The position numbers and the translations under genes were made by a program. This document shows positions 8,254-16,488 of a DNA stretch of 17,807 bases, one piece after another; the first letter of the stretch is position 1; each line of letters opens with the position of its first letter. The stretch is from CAZXEU01 sp964639665 (lineage in GTDB: Bacteria > Bacteroidota > Rhodothermia > Rhodothermales > Bin80), in the NCBI GenBank assembly GCA_964639665.1, contig CAZXEU010000053.1:1-17807 (forward strand). The letters run 5' to 3'. The notes beneath the pieces are model-generated. The model worked only from the letters and a program-made list of their open reading frames with translations. It had not been told where the DNA came from and ran no database searches.

Positions 8254-9315
8254 ATGGATCACCGTGTTCTGCGGGCGCTGTTAGACCGGGATCGCTTTGC
8301 AATAACAACGCACGTTAGGCCGGACGGAGATGCAATTGGCTCCCAGTTGGCGCTCGGGCTCTTTCTGCGCAATTTGGGCAAAGACGTCGCGCTGATTAAC
8401 AAGGATCCTGTCCCGGACAATTTTTCCTGGATGCCGGGTGCAGACTTGTTGGAGGAGTATTCCGGCTCAGTCGAACAACTCAAGCGGTTTGCCGAGGCGC
8501 AGGCGATAGTCATCGTCGACTGCAACGTGAGCGATCGCTTGGGCAAGGAAGTAGCTGGCGCTGTCCGTGATTCGCGGGCCTGCAAGATTCTGATCGACCA
8601 CCATACCGATCCGGAGGCCTGGTTCGACCTCGTATACCGCCGGGAAGACGCGGCGGCAACGGGAGAATTGGTGTTTGAACTTATTCGGACCCATGATCCG
8701 GATTCTGTCACGCGAGAAATTGCCGTGGCATTGTACGTGGCACTGATGACGGACACGGGATCGTTCCGCTTTGACAGCGTTACGCCGGCGATTCATCTGA
8801 TGGCGGCCGATCTGTTGAGGCTAGGGGCGATTTCCCCCGCAAAGGTATACGGTGCCGTCTACGAGACGAGGGAACGTCACTGGGCCAGACTTCTGGGACG
8901 GGCCCTGGGCACGCTTTCCTTGGCTCAGGGAGGCCGTTTGGGATACATGTACGTGTCCCGGCGCATGTTTGCGCAGCTTGGCGCAGACTCCGCCGATACG
9001 GAAGGCTTTGTCGAATACCCGCTCGCTGTTGACGGCGTGGAGGTTGCACTCCTGTTTACGGAAACGGCTAGCGGTACAAAGATCAGTTTTCGATCAAAGG
9101 GGGACCGGTTTGTTCACCAATGGGCCCAGGTCTTCGGCGGGGGCGGCCATCGGAATGCCGCGGGTGCGTACGTGCGCCGGCCGCTGGATGAGACCATTCA
9201 GGACGTGCTGGCCTCCGCTGATCGGTTTCTTGGGTCTGAAGAGTCTGTACATGGCCGCAGGCTGGATGGTGAAGACCTGGCATATCTATCCTCTCTACTG
9301 GAAGTCACGCGCTAG
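8254..9315 (+). CDS. nrnA: DHH/DHHA1 phosphoesterase, NrnA-like nanoRNase/pAp phosphatase
   Basis: Cytoplasmic Mn-dependent phosphoesterase of 353 residues. NrnA relatives degrade 2-5-nt RNA oligomers and dephosphorylate 3'-phosphoadenosine 5'-phosphate; some relatives hydrolyse cyclic dinucleotides, so the exact substrate is an inference. DHH-domain metal residues are visible: THVRPDGDAIGS with H20, D24 and D26, then D89 (VIVDC), DHH at 115-117 (LIDHHTDP) and D167 (MTDTGSFRF). The DHHA1 domain ends in GGGGHRNAAG (295-304). A further 25 or so residues past the domain are unassigned. I start at the ATG at 8254, immediately after GTG 8251. The open frame reaches back to a TTG at 8164 inside murF, but those 30 residues are not family-like. 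The stop codon abuts pepA, so the two are probably translated together. Confidence 0.93.
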   Translation: MDHRVLRALLDRDRFAITTHVRPDGDAIGSQLALGLFLRNLGKDVALINKDPVPDNFSWMPGADLLEEYSGSVEQLKRFAEAQAIVIVDCNVSDRLGKEVAGAVRDSRACKILIDHHTDPEAWFDLVYRREDAAATGELVFELIRTHDPDSVTREIAVALYVALMTDTGSFRFDSVTPAIHLMAADLLRLGAISPAKVYGAVYETRERHWARLLGRALGTLSLAQGGRLGYMYVSRRMFAQLGADSADTEGFVEYPLAVDGVEVALLFTETASGTKISFRSKGDRFVHQWAQVFGGGGHRNAAGAYVRRPLDETIQDVLASADRFLGSEESVHGRRLDGEDLAYLSSLLEVTR

Positions 9316-10815
9316 ATGAAGGTATCCGTAACTACTCTTTCCCTGATTGATCTGGATGTAGATCTGTTGCTCTTGCCGGTTTCGGAAACACTGCGGGCAG
9401 AGACTGCAGCGGCAGTTGGAGAAGAGGTGCGGGAGGCCATGGAAAGGGCGGGACACGACTTCAAGGCTGCCGCTGGCGAAGTGCTGCTCTTGTATCCTGC
9501 CGGGGGGCGCGCTCGGCGCGTAGGCCTGATAGGCCTCGGAGATTCGTACGACCTGGAAGCGGAGGCACTCCGCAAGGCCGGGGCAAAGGGGGCAGAGATC
9601 GCCGCACGTACCCGGGCTGCTACCGTGGCGCTCCGCGTGCCACCTGTCCGGGTCGAGGCGGAAGTCCAGGGCCAGGCACTGGTCGAGGGGTTTTTGCTCG
9701 CTTCCTATAAGTTCGTCCGCTACAAGTCGGAGGAGGATGGCCAGGATAATCGTGTGGAGAGGCTTGTGCTGCATGCGGCCACGGAGGAGAAGGCCGTTCG
9801 CCGAGGCGCCGAGCGCGGGCGCATCGTGGCTGAGTCGGTAATTACGGCCCGCGATCTGGTCAATACGTCTCCACACGAGAAAACGCCCACTCTATTAGGG
9901 AAAGCAGCGGAGCGCCAGGGCAAGAAGTATGGATTCGAAGTCTCTGTCTGGGACAAGGCCGTGATTGAGGAGGAAGGCATGGGTGGCCTTCTCGCGGTAA
10001 ACCGCGGCAGCATGGAGCCGCCAGCATTCATTGAAATGACCTGGTGTCCGACCAAGGCAGCAGGAACGCAGCCTGTCGTGCTTGTTGGCAAGGGTGTGGT
10101 GTTCGATACCGGCGGGCTTTCACTGAAGGGGACAAAGGACTCCATGGACCACATGAAAGCGGACATGGCCGGGGCGGCGGCCGTGATCGCGACGATGGAG
10201 GCACTGGCTCGGCTCGAGCTGCCGGTGTACGTGATCGGCCTGGTACCTGCTACGGACAACAGGCCGGGCCAGAATGCCTACGTACCGGGCGACGTGCTGA
10301 CCATGCACTCAGGCAAGACGGTGGAAGTGCTGAATACGGACGCCGAAGGCAGGCTGATTCTCGCGGATGCCCTTTCCTATGCCAAGCTCTACCGTCCTCA
10401 GCTGGTTATCGACATTGCCACGCTGACGGGCGCGCAGGTTGTGGCACTGGGTAGCGAAGTGGCAGCCGTGATGACAAACGCGCTGAAAGGGGCCGAGGAA
10501 CGGCTGGCCTCGATTACGCAGGCTGCAAAACGCAGCGGTGACCTTGTGCATCCCATGCCCATGGACGAACACTTTGGGGAGGCGCTAAGCAGCAACGTTG
10601 CCGACATCAAGAACATCGGAAACCGGGAGGCCGGCACCATTACGGCCGCGAAGTTCCTTGAGCATTTTGTGGATTATCCCTGGCTGCATGTAGACGTAGC
10701 CGGTCCTGCGTTTCTGGCCAAGGAGAAGCCGTATCGTCCGAAGGGTGCCACAGGTTTTGGAGTGAGGTTGCTGGTCGAGTTTCTCAGGCTGCGAGCACAT
10801 CCGAGGAGGCGCTGA
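9316..10815 (+). CDS. pepA: cytosol (leucyl) aminopeptidase, M17 family
   Basis: Two-metal aminopeptidase that removes N-terminal residues from peptides; usually a cytoplasmic hexamer. It has 499 residues, the usual family length. The N-terminal macro-like domain covers about 1-160 and the catalytic domain about 170-490. Metal ligands and catalytic residues are all present: K259 and D264 in GKGVVFDTGG, K271, D283 in KADMAG, D342 and E344 in the NTDAEGR signature (340-346), and R346. The ATG directly follows the nrnA stop (TAG-ATG, no spacer), with GGAAG upstream inside nrnA as a possible ribosome site. The C-terminus ends in a basic HPRRR tail. PepA proteins can also bind DNA in enterobacteria; nothing here shows that role. 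Confidence 0.96.
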   Translation: MKVSVTTLSLIDLDVDLLLLPVSETLRAETAAAVGEEVREAMERAGHDFKAAAGEVLLLYPAGGRARRVGLIGLGDSYDLEAEALRKAGAKGAEIAARTRAATVALRVPPVRVEAEVQGQALVEGFLLASYKFVRYKSEEDGQDNRVERLVLHAATEEKAVRRGAERGRIVAESVITARDLVNTSPHEKTPTLLGKAAERQGKKYGFEVSVWDKAVIEEEGMGGLLAVNRGSMEPPAFIEMTWCPTKAAGTQPVVLVGKGVVFDTGGLSLKGTKDSMDHMKADMAGAAAVIATMEALARLELPVYVIGLVPATDNRPGQNAYVPGDVLTMHSGKTVEVLNTDAEGRLILADALSYAKLYRPQLVIDIATLTGAQVVALGSEVAAVMTNALKGAEERLASITQAAKRSGDLVHPMPMDEHFGEALSSNVADIKNIGNREAGTITAAKFLEHFVDYPWLHVDVAGPAFLAKEKPYRPKGATGFGVRLLVEFLRLRAHPRRR

Positions 10816-10850
10816 GGTCCGGGACGGCAAGCTTGCACTAGGAACGACAT

Positions 10851-11867
10851 ATGGAGCGTACGCGGCTTGCCATCTCGCTGGGAGATCCCAACGGAATCGG
10901 GCCTGAGGTAATCCTGGGAGCTTTGGCCGACGAGCGCATTTTGCGCTATGTAGAACCCCTGATCGTCGGCTCGTTGTCTGTACTCGAATCGCATGCGGCT
11001 CGGCTCAAAGTGAGGCCGCCCCGGCTGAAGGCGATAAGGTCCGCCGGGGCACCCGTGCCCGAAGGAGCGTGCGCGGTGCTTGAAACAGGAGACGACCGGA
11101 AGCCGGCTGTCAGTTTCGGGAAGATTACCAAGGCTTCGGGAAGGGTTGCCATGGAATCTGTAGAGGCTGCAATGGACACGGTGTGCGAGGGGAACGCGGA
11201 CGCCCTGGTTACTGCCCCCATATCGAAGGAGGCGATTTCACTGGCGGGCTACGAGTATGCCGGACATACCGAATTCCTTGCCAAACGCTTGGCGAGCGGC
11301 TCCGTGGTTATGATGCTGGTCGCCGACAATCTGCGCGTCGGGCTTGTCAGCGTGCATGTGCCGGTGAGCGAAGTCAGCGGACGCGTTACCACCAAAGCGG
11401 TCACAAAGCATATAAGGGCTATGGGCGCGAGCCTTGCCCGGGATTACGGCATCATAAAACCAAAGATTGCAGTTCTGGGCCTGAATCCGCATGCGGGGGA
11501 TGGAGGGATTATCGGAGCCGAAGAGCAGGAAATCATTGCTCCCGCCATCGAACAATGCTGCAAGGAAGGTCATCTGGCGTTCGGTCCATTTTCTTCCGAC
11601 GGGTTCTTCGGAGCAGGCACCTACAAGCAGTATGATGCCGTGCTCGCCATGTATCACGACCAGGGTCTAATACCCTTCAAGACTTTGGCCTTTGGAAGAG
11701 GCGTCAACCACACGGCAGGCTTGAGCATAGTTCGCACTTCACCCGACCACGGAACGGCATTCGACATTGCAGGTCAGGGGATTGCGTCTGCCTCCAGCAT
11801 GCGGAGCGCCATCTACCTGGCGCGAGACATCGTGCGCCGCCGCCGGTTGAGCGCGTCTTTCGGATAG
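10851..11867 (+). CDS. pdxA: 4-hydroxythreonine-4-phosphate dehydrogenase
   Basis: NAD-dependent enzyme of the DXP-dependent pyridoxal 5'-phosphate pathway. It oxidises 4-phosphohydroxythreonine, whose product is condensed by PdxJ. It has 338 residues, full length for the family. Diagnostic motifs are ISLGDPNGIGPEV (8-20), TAPISKEA (121-128) and GHTEFL (138-143). The three metal-binding histidines are H169 (VSVHVP), H214 (NPHAGDGG) and H269 (MYHDQG). The SIVRTSPDHGTAFDIAG signature (292-308) is intact. The ATG at 10851 is preceded by AGGA about 6 nt upstream, and a 35-bp gap separates it from pepA. Other B6 genes are not in the window. It is probably the last gene of the run, as the next gene has its own promoter candidate. 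Confidence 0.96.
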   Translation: MERTRLAISLGDPNGIGPEVILGALADERILRYVEPLIVGSLSVLESHAARLKVRPPRLKAIRSAGAPVPEGACAVLETGDDRKPAVSFGKITKASGRVAMESVEAAMDTVCEGNADALVTAPISKEAISLAGYEYAGHTEFLAKRLASGSVVMMLVADNLRVGLVSVHVPVSEVSGRVTTKAVTKHIRAMGASLARDYGIIKPKIAVLGLNPHAGDGGIIGAEEQEIIAPAIEQCCKEGHLAFGPFSSDGFFGAGTYKQYDAVLAMYHDQGLIPFKTLAFGRGVNHTAGLSIVRTSPDHGTAFDIAGQGIASASSMRSAIYLARDIVRRRRLSASFG

Positions 11868-11879
11868 TCTGCACAGCCG

Positions 11880-11911
11880 TTTGCCCTGCCACACTCTGCA
11901 CTATATATTGG
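11880..11911 (+). promoter_or_regulatory. promoter candidate for the AGCS symporter gene
   Basis: TTTG (11880-11883), a 20-nt spacer, then TATATTGG (11904-11911), one mismatch from the Bacteroidota TAnnTTTG element. It has the same spacing as the pyrC candidate. It can also be read as a sigma70-like pair: TTGCCC (11881-11886), 17 nt, TATATT (11904-11909). Either way, transcription would start about 25-30 nt before the ATG at 11945. Confidence 0.4.
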
Positions 11912-11944
11912 GCTCTTGCTCCAAATGACTTACCTACCTGATAC

Positions 11945-13651
11945 ATGGAATTCATAACCGGCATTCAGGGCTTTGTCGACGAGCTCCTGAAGTATCCGCT
12001 CCTGGTGATGCTGCTGGGCACGGGTATTTTCCTGACGATTCGACTCGGGTTTATCCAATTTCGGCGGCTGGGTCACGGCGTCGCGGTTACGATGGGCAAA
12101 TTCGATGATCCGGACGACCCGGGTGATGTCTCGCACTTTCAGGCGCTCACGACTGCGCTTTCCGCGACCGTTGGAATTGGCAACATTGCCGGCGTAGCCA
12201 TTGCGATTCACTGGGGCGGTCCGGGAGCCATTTTCTGGATGTGGATGACGGCCCTTCTGGGCATGACTACGAAGTACACCGAGGTTACGCTTGCGCAGCG
12301 TTTCCGCGTCGTGGAAGATTCCGGCGGCAAGATGGTAGGCTCGGTATCGGGTGGCCCTATGTACTATATCGAGCGGGGCCTTGGATTGAAATTCAAGCCT
12401 TTGGCTTTGTTCGTGGCCTTTGCGCTCATGCTCACGGCTTTCCTGAGCGGCAACGCTATTCAGGCGAACACGGTGGCAGACCTCATGGAAGCAGAGTTTA
12501 CCATCCCGGTCTGGGCTACCGGTTTGACTACCGCTGCCATCGTAGCCCTTGTAATCCTGGGTGGAATTCGTCGCATCGGGCGCGTTACGAGCATTCTGGC
12601 GCCTGCCATGGCGGTCATTTACGTGGCGGGCGGTCTGGTCATCCTGGGCATCCACTATGACGGGATTCTTCCCGCATTCGGGCGCATCTTCACGGAGGCG
12701 TTCTCGCCCACGGCGGGCGTGGCCGGCACGGGCGTAGGCATCTTTATCCAGACAATGCTCTGGGGAGTGCGCCGGGGCCTGTTTTCCAATGAGGCCGGTC
12801 AGGGCTCGGCCCCCATCGCACACTCGGCGGCCAAGACGCAGGAGCCCGTATCGGAAGGCGTAGTGGCTCTTCTCGAGCCGTTTATTGACACGATCGTGAT
12901 ATGCACGATTACGGCACTGGTAGTGCTCACCACGGGTGTATGGAATGATACGACGCAGACGGAAATCACCCTTCAGGGAGGGGATCTTTCGTACGTCGTG
13001 GAAACGGACAGGGGATATGTGCCGACGGATCAGCCTCCCGCCGAGATCGCTGTTCGCGAAGGACAACAGGCGACCGGACCAGGCGCTGTGCTGTTGGCCT
13101 GGCATGAAGTTCCGGTGTTCGACCTGTACACGGACGAGGCTCAGACCATTCCGTTTTCCGGGCGCATCATTCCGGAGGTTGGCGTTGCCACGGCAGATGA
13201 CGGATCTACCTTCACGTCGCTGCATGGCCCCGCCGTGGAGAGTGGAGCTCCCCTGACCGCGCTAGGGTTTTCCAGGGGGCTGGGCGGTGCGGGGAATATG
13301 ATTGTGATCATCTGCGTGCTTCTTTTCGGTATTTCCACGGCGATCTCCTGGAGCTATTACGGAGACCGCTGTGCCAATTACCTGTTTGGGAGGCGTGCCA
13401 TCCTTGTGTACAAGCTCGTTTTCGTCGCAATGCACTTCTTCGGTGCGGTGACAGAGCTTAACACGGTGTGGAGTCTGGGCGACACGGCACTGTCGCTGGT
13501 AACCATACCCAACGTACTAGCGCTGCTCCTGCTTTCCGGCGTGGTCAAGAAGCTCACGGACGACTACTTCAAAGACTTCAAGCCGGGGATTACCAAGGAA
13601 GAGTACCTGCAGAAGGCCCGTGAGCGGCATATGGGCAGCCGGGAGGCCTAG
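11945..13651 (+). CDS. sodium:alanine/glycine symporter, AGCS family, with extra loop
   Basis: Inner-membrane Na+-coupled amino-acid importer. The family signature lies in ATVGIGNIAGVAIAIHWGGPG (74-94). Other AGCS landmarks are TKYTEVTLAQRFR (109-121), GGPMYYIERGLG (136-147), GNAIQAN (169-175), RRGLFSNEAGQGSAPIAHSAA (276-296), YYGDRC (471-476) and IPNVLALLLLS (521-531). About ten membrane helices can be traced. The protein has 568 residues against roughly 450-480 for most members. The excess is mainly a hydrophilic, acidic block at about residues 336-434 (12950-13246), between the helix ending STTGVW-like (TTGVW, 329-333) and SGAPLTALGF (433-442). It is probably extracytoplasmic. No Shine-Dalgarno precedes the ATG at 11945. 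Exact substrate (Ala, Gly or other) is not determined. Confidence 0.93.
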   Translation: MEFITGIQGFVDELLKYPLLVMLLGTGIFLTIRLGFIQFRRLGHGVAVTMGKFDDPDDPGDVSHFQALTTALSATVGIGNIAGVAIAIHWGGPGAIFWMWMTALLGMTTKYTEVTLAQRFRVVEDSGGKMVGSVSGGPMYYIERGLGLKFKPLALFVAFALMLTAFLSGNAIQANTVADLMEAEFTIPVWATGLTTAAIVALVILGGIRRIGRVTSILAPAMAVIYVAGGLVILGIHYDGILPAFGRIFTEAFSPTAGVAGTGVGIFIQTMLWGVRRGLFSNEAGQGSAPIAHSAAKTQEPVSEGVVALLEPFIDTIVICTITALVVLTTGVWNDTTQTEITLQGGDLSYVVETDRGYVPTDQPPAEIAVREGQQATGPGAVLLAWHEVPVFDLYTDEAQTIPFSGRIIPEVGVATADDGSTFTSLHGPAVESGAPLTALGFSRGLGGAGNMIVIICVLLFGISTAISWSYYGDRCANYLFGRRAILVYKLVFVAMHFFGAVTELNTVWSLGDTALSLVTIPNVLALLLLSGVVKKLTDDYFKDFKPGITKEEYLQKARERHMGSREA

Positions 13652-13672
13652 CAGATCGGCAGGCGGGGCATC

Positions 13673-15142
13673 ATGGAAGAAAAGACGCGCGTCAAACCCA
13701 CCTTGCTGCAGGCGGTGACACCTGTGGGTTTCCTGGTCTTGATGCTCGCCTCTTCCGTTGCCCTGTTCGGGGCGGATTCGTCTCAGGGTCCGAACCAGAT
13801 CGTGCTCATATTGTCAGCCATGGTGGTCGCGATCATGGGCATGCGCCTTGGTTTTTCGTGGCGTGAGCTGCAGGATGGCATGGTGCACGGAGTTTCCCTG
13901 GCCATGGGCGCCATCTTCATCCTCCTGGTTGTGGGCTCTTTGATCGGGACGTGGATCATGGCCGGGATTGTCCCCACCATGATCTTCTACGGCCTCCAGA
14001 TTCTCAATCCTAAGGTATTCTACGCCGCGTGTTGCGTGATCTGTGCCTTGGTCGCGGTGTCGACGGGGAGCTCATGGACTACTGCAAGCACAATCGGCAT
14101 CGCTCTTGTCGGCATTGCGGCTGTATTCGGACTCAATCTGGGCATTGCTGCCGGTGCCATTATCTCCGGAGCATATTTCGGCGACAAGCTCTCTCCTCTT
14201 TCGGACACCACTAACCTTGCGCCCGCGATGGTGGGGACGGACCTGTTCACGCATATCCGTCATATGCTCTGGACCACGATTCCGAGTTTTGTCCTGGCCG
14301 TGATCCTGTTCACGGGAATCGGTGTATTCGGTCCGGAACCGGGAGGTGAGGCTAGTCTTGGTGTCATGCTGGAGGCCCTCCGAGGCGGCTTCAATATCGC
14401 CTGGTACCTGCTGTTGCCCGTCGCAGTTGTGATCTTTGTCATCTCGAAGAAGGTCCCGGCATTCCCGGCTCTTCTCATTGGAGCGCTGCTCGGAGGAATC
14501 TTTGCCGTTCTTTTCCAGCAGGAGGTCGTGCTCGCTTATGTGGGCGAGACCGACCTTCCGCGCGCCCTAGCGCTTGCCAAGGGATTCTGGAAATCTCTCT
14601 TCACCACGTTTACGGCACAAACCGGCAATGCTGACCTGGATGTGCTGCTGTCGCGTGGCGGCATGGCTAGCATGCTGAATACCATATGGCTCATAGTAAC
14701 GGCCATGATGTTCGGTGCCGCGATGGAAAAGACTGGCATGCTGGGGGTGATTGCCGCCAGCGTGTTGGGTGCGGCCAAGAGCACGGGCAGCCTTATCCTG
14801 GCCACTGTGGCCACGAGCATTGGTGCCAATATTGTGGCATCCGACCAGTACATCGCCATTGTGGTGCCGGGGCGAATGTTCCGTGCAGAGTTTGCCAAGC
14901 GCGGCCTGGACACCCGAAATCTATCACGTGCCCTGGAGGATTCTGGCACGCTGACTTCGCCGCTAGTCCCGTGGAACACGTGTGGTGCGTTCATGGCGTC
15001 GGCGCTGGGAGTGCCCACCTTTGCCTACCTGCCGTTCGCATTCTTCAATTTGACCAATCCCGTCTTGTCGGTCATCTATGGATTCACCGGATTTAGCATT
15101 GTCAAGACTGCTCCAGAAGCGAAGGCACTAGTCCATTCCTAA
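13673..15142 (+). CDS. nhaC: Na+/H+ antiporter, NhaC family
   Basis: Inner-membrane antiporter of 489 residues that exports Na+ for H+. Hydrophobic helices cover most of the length. The family hallmark GAYFGDKLSPLSDTTNLAPA is at 166-185, preceded by STGSSWTTASTIG (130-142). Later conserved blocks are SDQYIAIVVPGRMF and EDSGTLTSPLVPWNTCGAFMA in the C-terminal third. Its ATG is 21 bp after the AGCS stop, with a weak GGCGGGG upstream, so the two are almost certainly one transcript. The pairing suggests sodium brought in by the symporter is returned by the antiporter. Some NhaC relatives exchange organic acids (malate/lactate type); sodium/proton exchange is the more likely reading. Confidence 0.92.
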   Translation: MEEKTRVKPTLLQAVTPVGFLVLMLASSVALFGADSSQGPNQIVLILSAMVVAIMGMRLGFSWRELQDGMVHGVSLAMGAIFILLVVGSLIGTWIMAGIVPTMIFYGLQILNPKVFYAACCVICALVAVSTGSSWTTASTIGIALVGIAAVFGLNLGIAAGAIISGAYFGDKLSPLSDTTNLAPAMVGTDLFTHIRHMLWTTIPSFVLAVILFTGIGVFGPEPGGEASLGVMLEALRGGFNIAWYLLLPVAVVIFVISKKVPAFPALLIGALLGGIFAVLFQQEVVLAYVGETDLPRALALAKGFWKSLFTTFTAQTGNADLDVLLSRGGMASMLNTIWLIVTAMMFGAAMEKTGMLGVIAASVLGAAKSTGSLILATVATSIGANIVASDQYIAIVVPGRMFRAEFAKRGLDTRNLSRALEDSGTLTSPLVPWNTCGAFMASALGVPTFAYLPFAFFNLTNPVLSVIYGFTGFSIVKTAPEAKALVHS

Positions 15143-15391
15143 TGTCGGTCGCGCGAGAGCTCGCCGGTCCAGATTTCGACCTGGTGAATGGTCGTATACA
15201 TTCCGGTCGCCGCTAGGGCGGTGCAGGCCTTCAGTCGCATGGGTAAGCAAGGGGCACCATGAAAATGCCCGGGATGAGCGTAGGCACATGCAACTCCTGG
15301 CTGCCACCGGGACCTTTCGATGCTGACAAGTGCGCCACGCAAGAGCCCCACTGTACGCAGCAAGATTGTAAGGGAAATCACGGAATGAATT

Positions 15392-16294
15392 GTGGCACGC
15401 AGGACACGCGAATCAAGGGCAGTGTGGCTAAGCCGTGCTAGCGCGGTAAGGCGTAAGCCCTGCACGCAAAGGGCCGGTAGTCGGAATCGAGTTTTCTGAG
15501 GCCGGCAATCTTGGCGCTTCGTCACGGTCTGGCCAGAGGATGGTGGCCGACCGCTGCCATGTAGTCAGGATTCGTCTCCCTCACCCGAGCGCAGGTGGCG
15601 CAAAGGGCCAGAGTCGGCTGGTCTGGAGCGCGAGACTCGGGAATGACGGGTGGGTGGAATCCCCAAACGAGTGTCAGTAACGGTGTGCCAGGTCTGGTCG
15701 AATACATGGAATACGGCACGCAGGACATTGCGCATCGCAAGCATTTGCACGATTGGAAGGCGTTGCAAGCTGGGGAAACGGACCGCCTCCAATCCTGGAA
15801 TGCATGGTATTGGGGAAGGAAAGGTCAGACAAGAAAACCACGCCACGGGATTCGCTGTCCCGCTAGATCCGGTGACAGGCCACGCAGCCAGCATGCGAAG
15901 ACTACGCCCTGCAGTCCCGCAATTATCGCAGCCACGGCGGCGCAGATGGGAGTATCGAACCCGCCTCGCCCAGATTGTGTATGAACTTCGCGAATTCAGA
16001 ATTGAATCGGTCGGACGATCGGTGCGCTCGTCCGGATGCGCATGCCTGCCATTCTCCCGAATGACCTTCCTCGCGTCACTCAGCCCGCCGAACGCATTCG
16101 GTGCACCCTGCACGGCGCAATGTGGCTATTGCGACAAGTGTGGAGAGGAGTGGGCGGCACCGTGATTTGTTTCGGAAGTTTCAGCAAAACGGCTAAAGTG
16201 CCATATGCACGTAGACGAAGACGCCTGCGGGGCGTCGTTTGGCGCAACCGGCAGGGCAGAGGCTTGCCAGGTTGGTGAGGCCACAATATTCGCA
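15392..16294 (-). pseudogene. possible decayed multihaem c-type cytochrome
   Basis: Read on the minus strand in shifting frames, this stretch has CEYCG (16294-16280), CRNSH (16136-16122, one base from CxxCH), CTECV (16105-16091), CDNCG (15930-15916), an intact CVACH (15886-15872), CPACR (15727-15713, one transition from CPACH), CATCA (15602-15588) and an intact CPACH (15406-15392). By rough composition, about one CxxC would be expected on one strand by chance. Stops such as TAG and TGA and frame changes separate them, so no product is intact. The likeliest explanation is an old periplasmic multihaem cytochrome gene in late decay. Chance, or a frameshift-ridden assembly, remains possible. No upstream start or signal peptide could be traced. 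Confidence 0.3.
15394..15727. repeat. 13-bp direct repeat GGCACGCAGGACA (two copies)
   Basis: Exact copies at 15394-15406 and 15715-15727, 321 bp apart. On the minus strand each encodes the core of CPAC followed by H in the first copy and R in the second. This fits two descendants of a repeated haem-binding segment. Flanks are only loosely similar. Confidence 0.5.
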
Positions 16295-16348
16295 CAATCG
16301 ACGAACGATGAAGAACGAGCTATCCGATATCGTCAATTCGGTCACCTG

Positions 16349-16362
16349 CCGGGTATACCCGG
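16349..16362. promoter_or_regulatory. perfect 14-bp palindrome CCGGGTATACCCGG
   Basis: Fully symmetrical site about 133 nt upstream of the ribH start codon, with another symmetrical octamer (CGATATCG, 16325-16332) close by and an ATTGG-N5-CCAAT repeat at 16413-16427. It could be a repressor operator or an RNA hairpin with a very tight loop. Its regulator is unknown. Confidence 0.3.
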
Positions 16363-16480
16363 GATAAGAGGATCGGCTTGTCGTGGCCGGGTCCCGCATA
16401 TGCTAGGTCGGTATTGGCTGGTCCAATCGGGCCCGGAGAGCGGCGACCCGCGCAAATGACGGGCCCTCAAGCGCACCAAG

Positions 16481-16488
16481 AAAGGAGG
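16481..16488 (+). promoter_or_regulatory. strong Shine-Dalgarno AAAGGAGG of ribH
   Basis: Near-complete anti-16S complement, 7 nt from the ribH ATG. It fixes that start codon and is clearly the strongest ribosome site in the window, where most genes have weak or none. Confidence 0.85.

Noticed and set aside
11930..13225. 431-codon open frame antisense to the AGCS symporter gene
   Set aside because: Its sequence is rich in Arg, His and Gln with no recognisable domain, while the opposite strand encodes a clear AGCS protein with all family motifs. Long antisense frames are common in GC-rich coding sequence.
15153..15164. GCGAG-AG-CTCGC inverted repeat just after nhaC as a terminator
   Set aside because: The loop is too small for the full stem and no T-rich tract follows.
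15898..15975. tRNA-like GGGTTCGATACTCCC on the minus strand near 15945-15965
   Set aside because: The T-arm pairs imperfectly and no matching acceptor stem, D-arm or anticodon arm could be placed upstream.
15565..16113. 182-codon minus-strand frame in the gap as an intact gene
   Set aside because: It matches no family I know, has unusual composition, and reads through the CDNCG motif but not the intact CVACH motif, which is in another frame.
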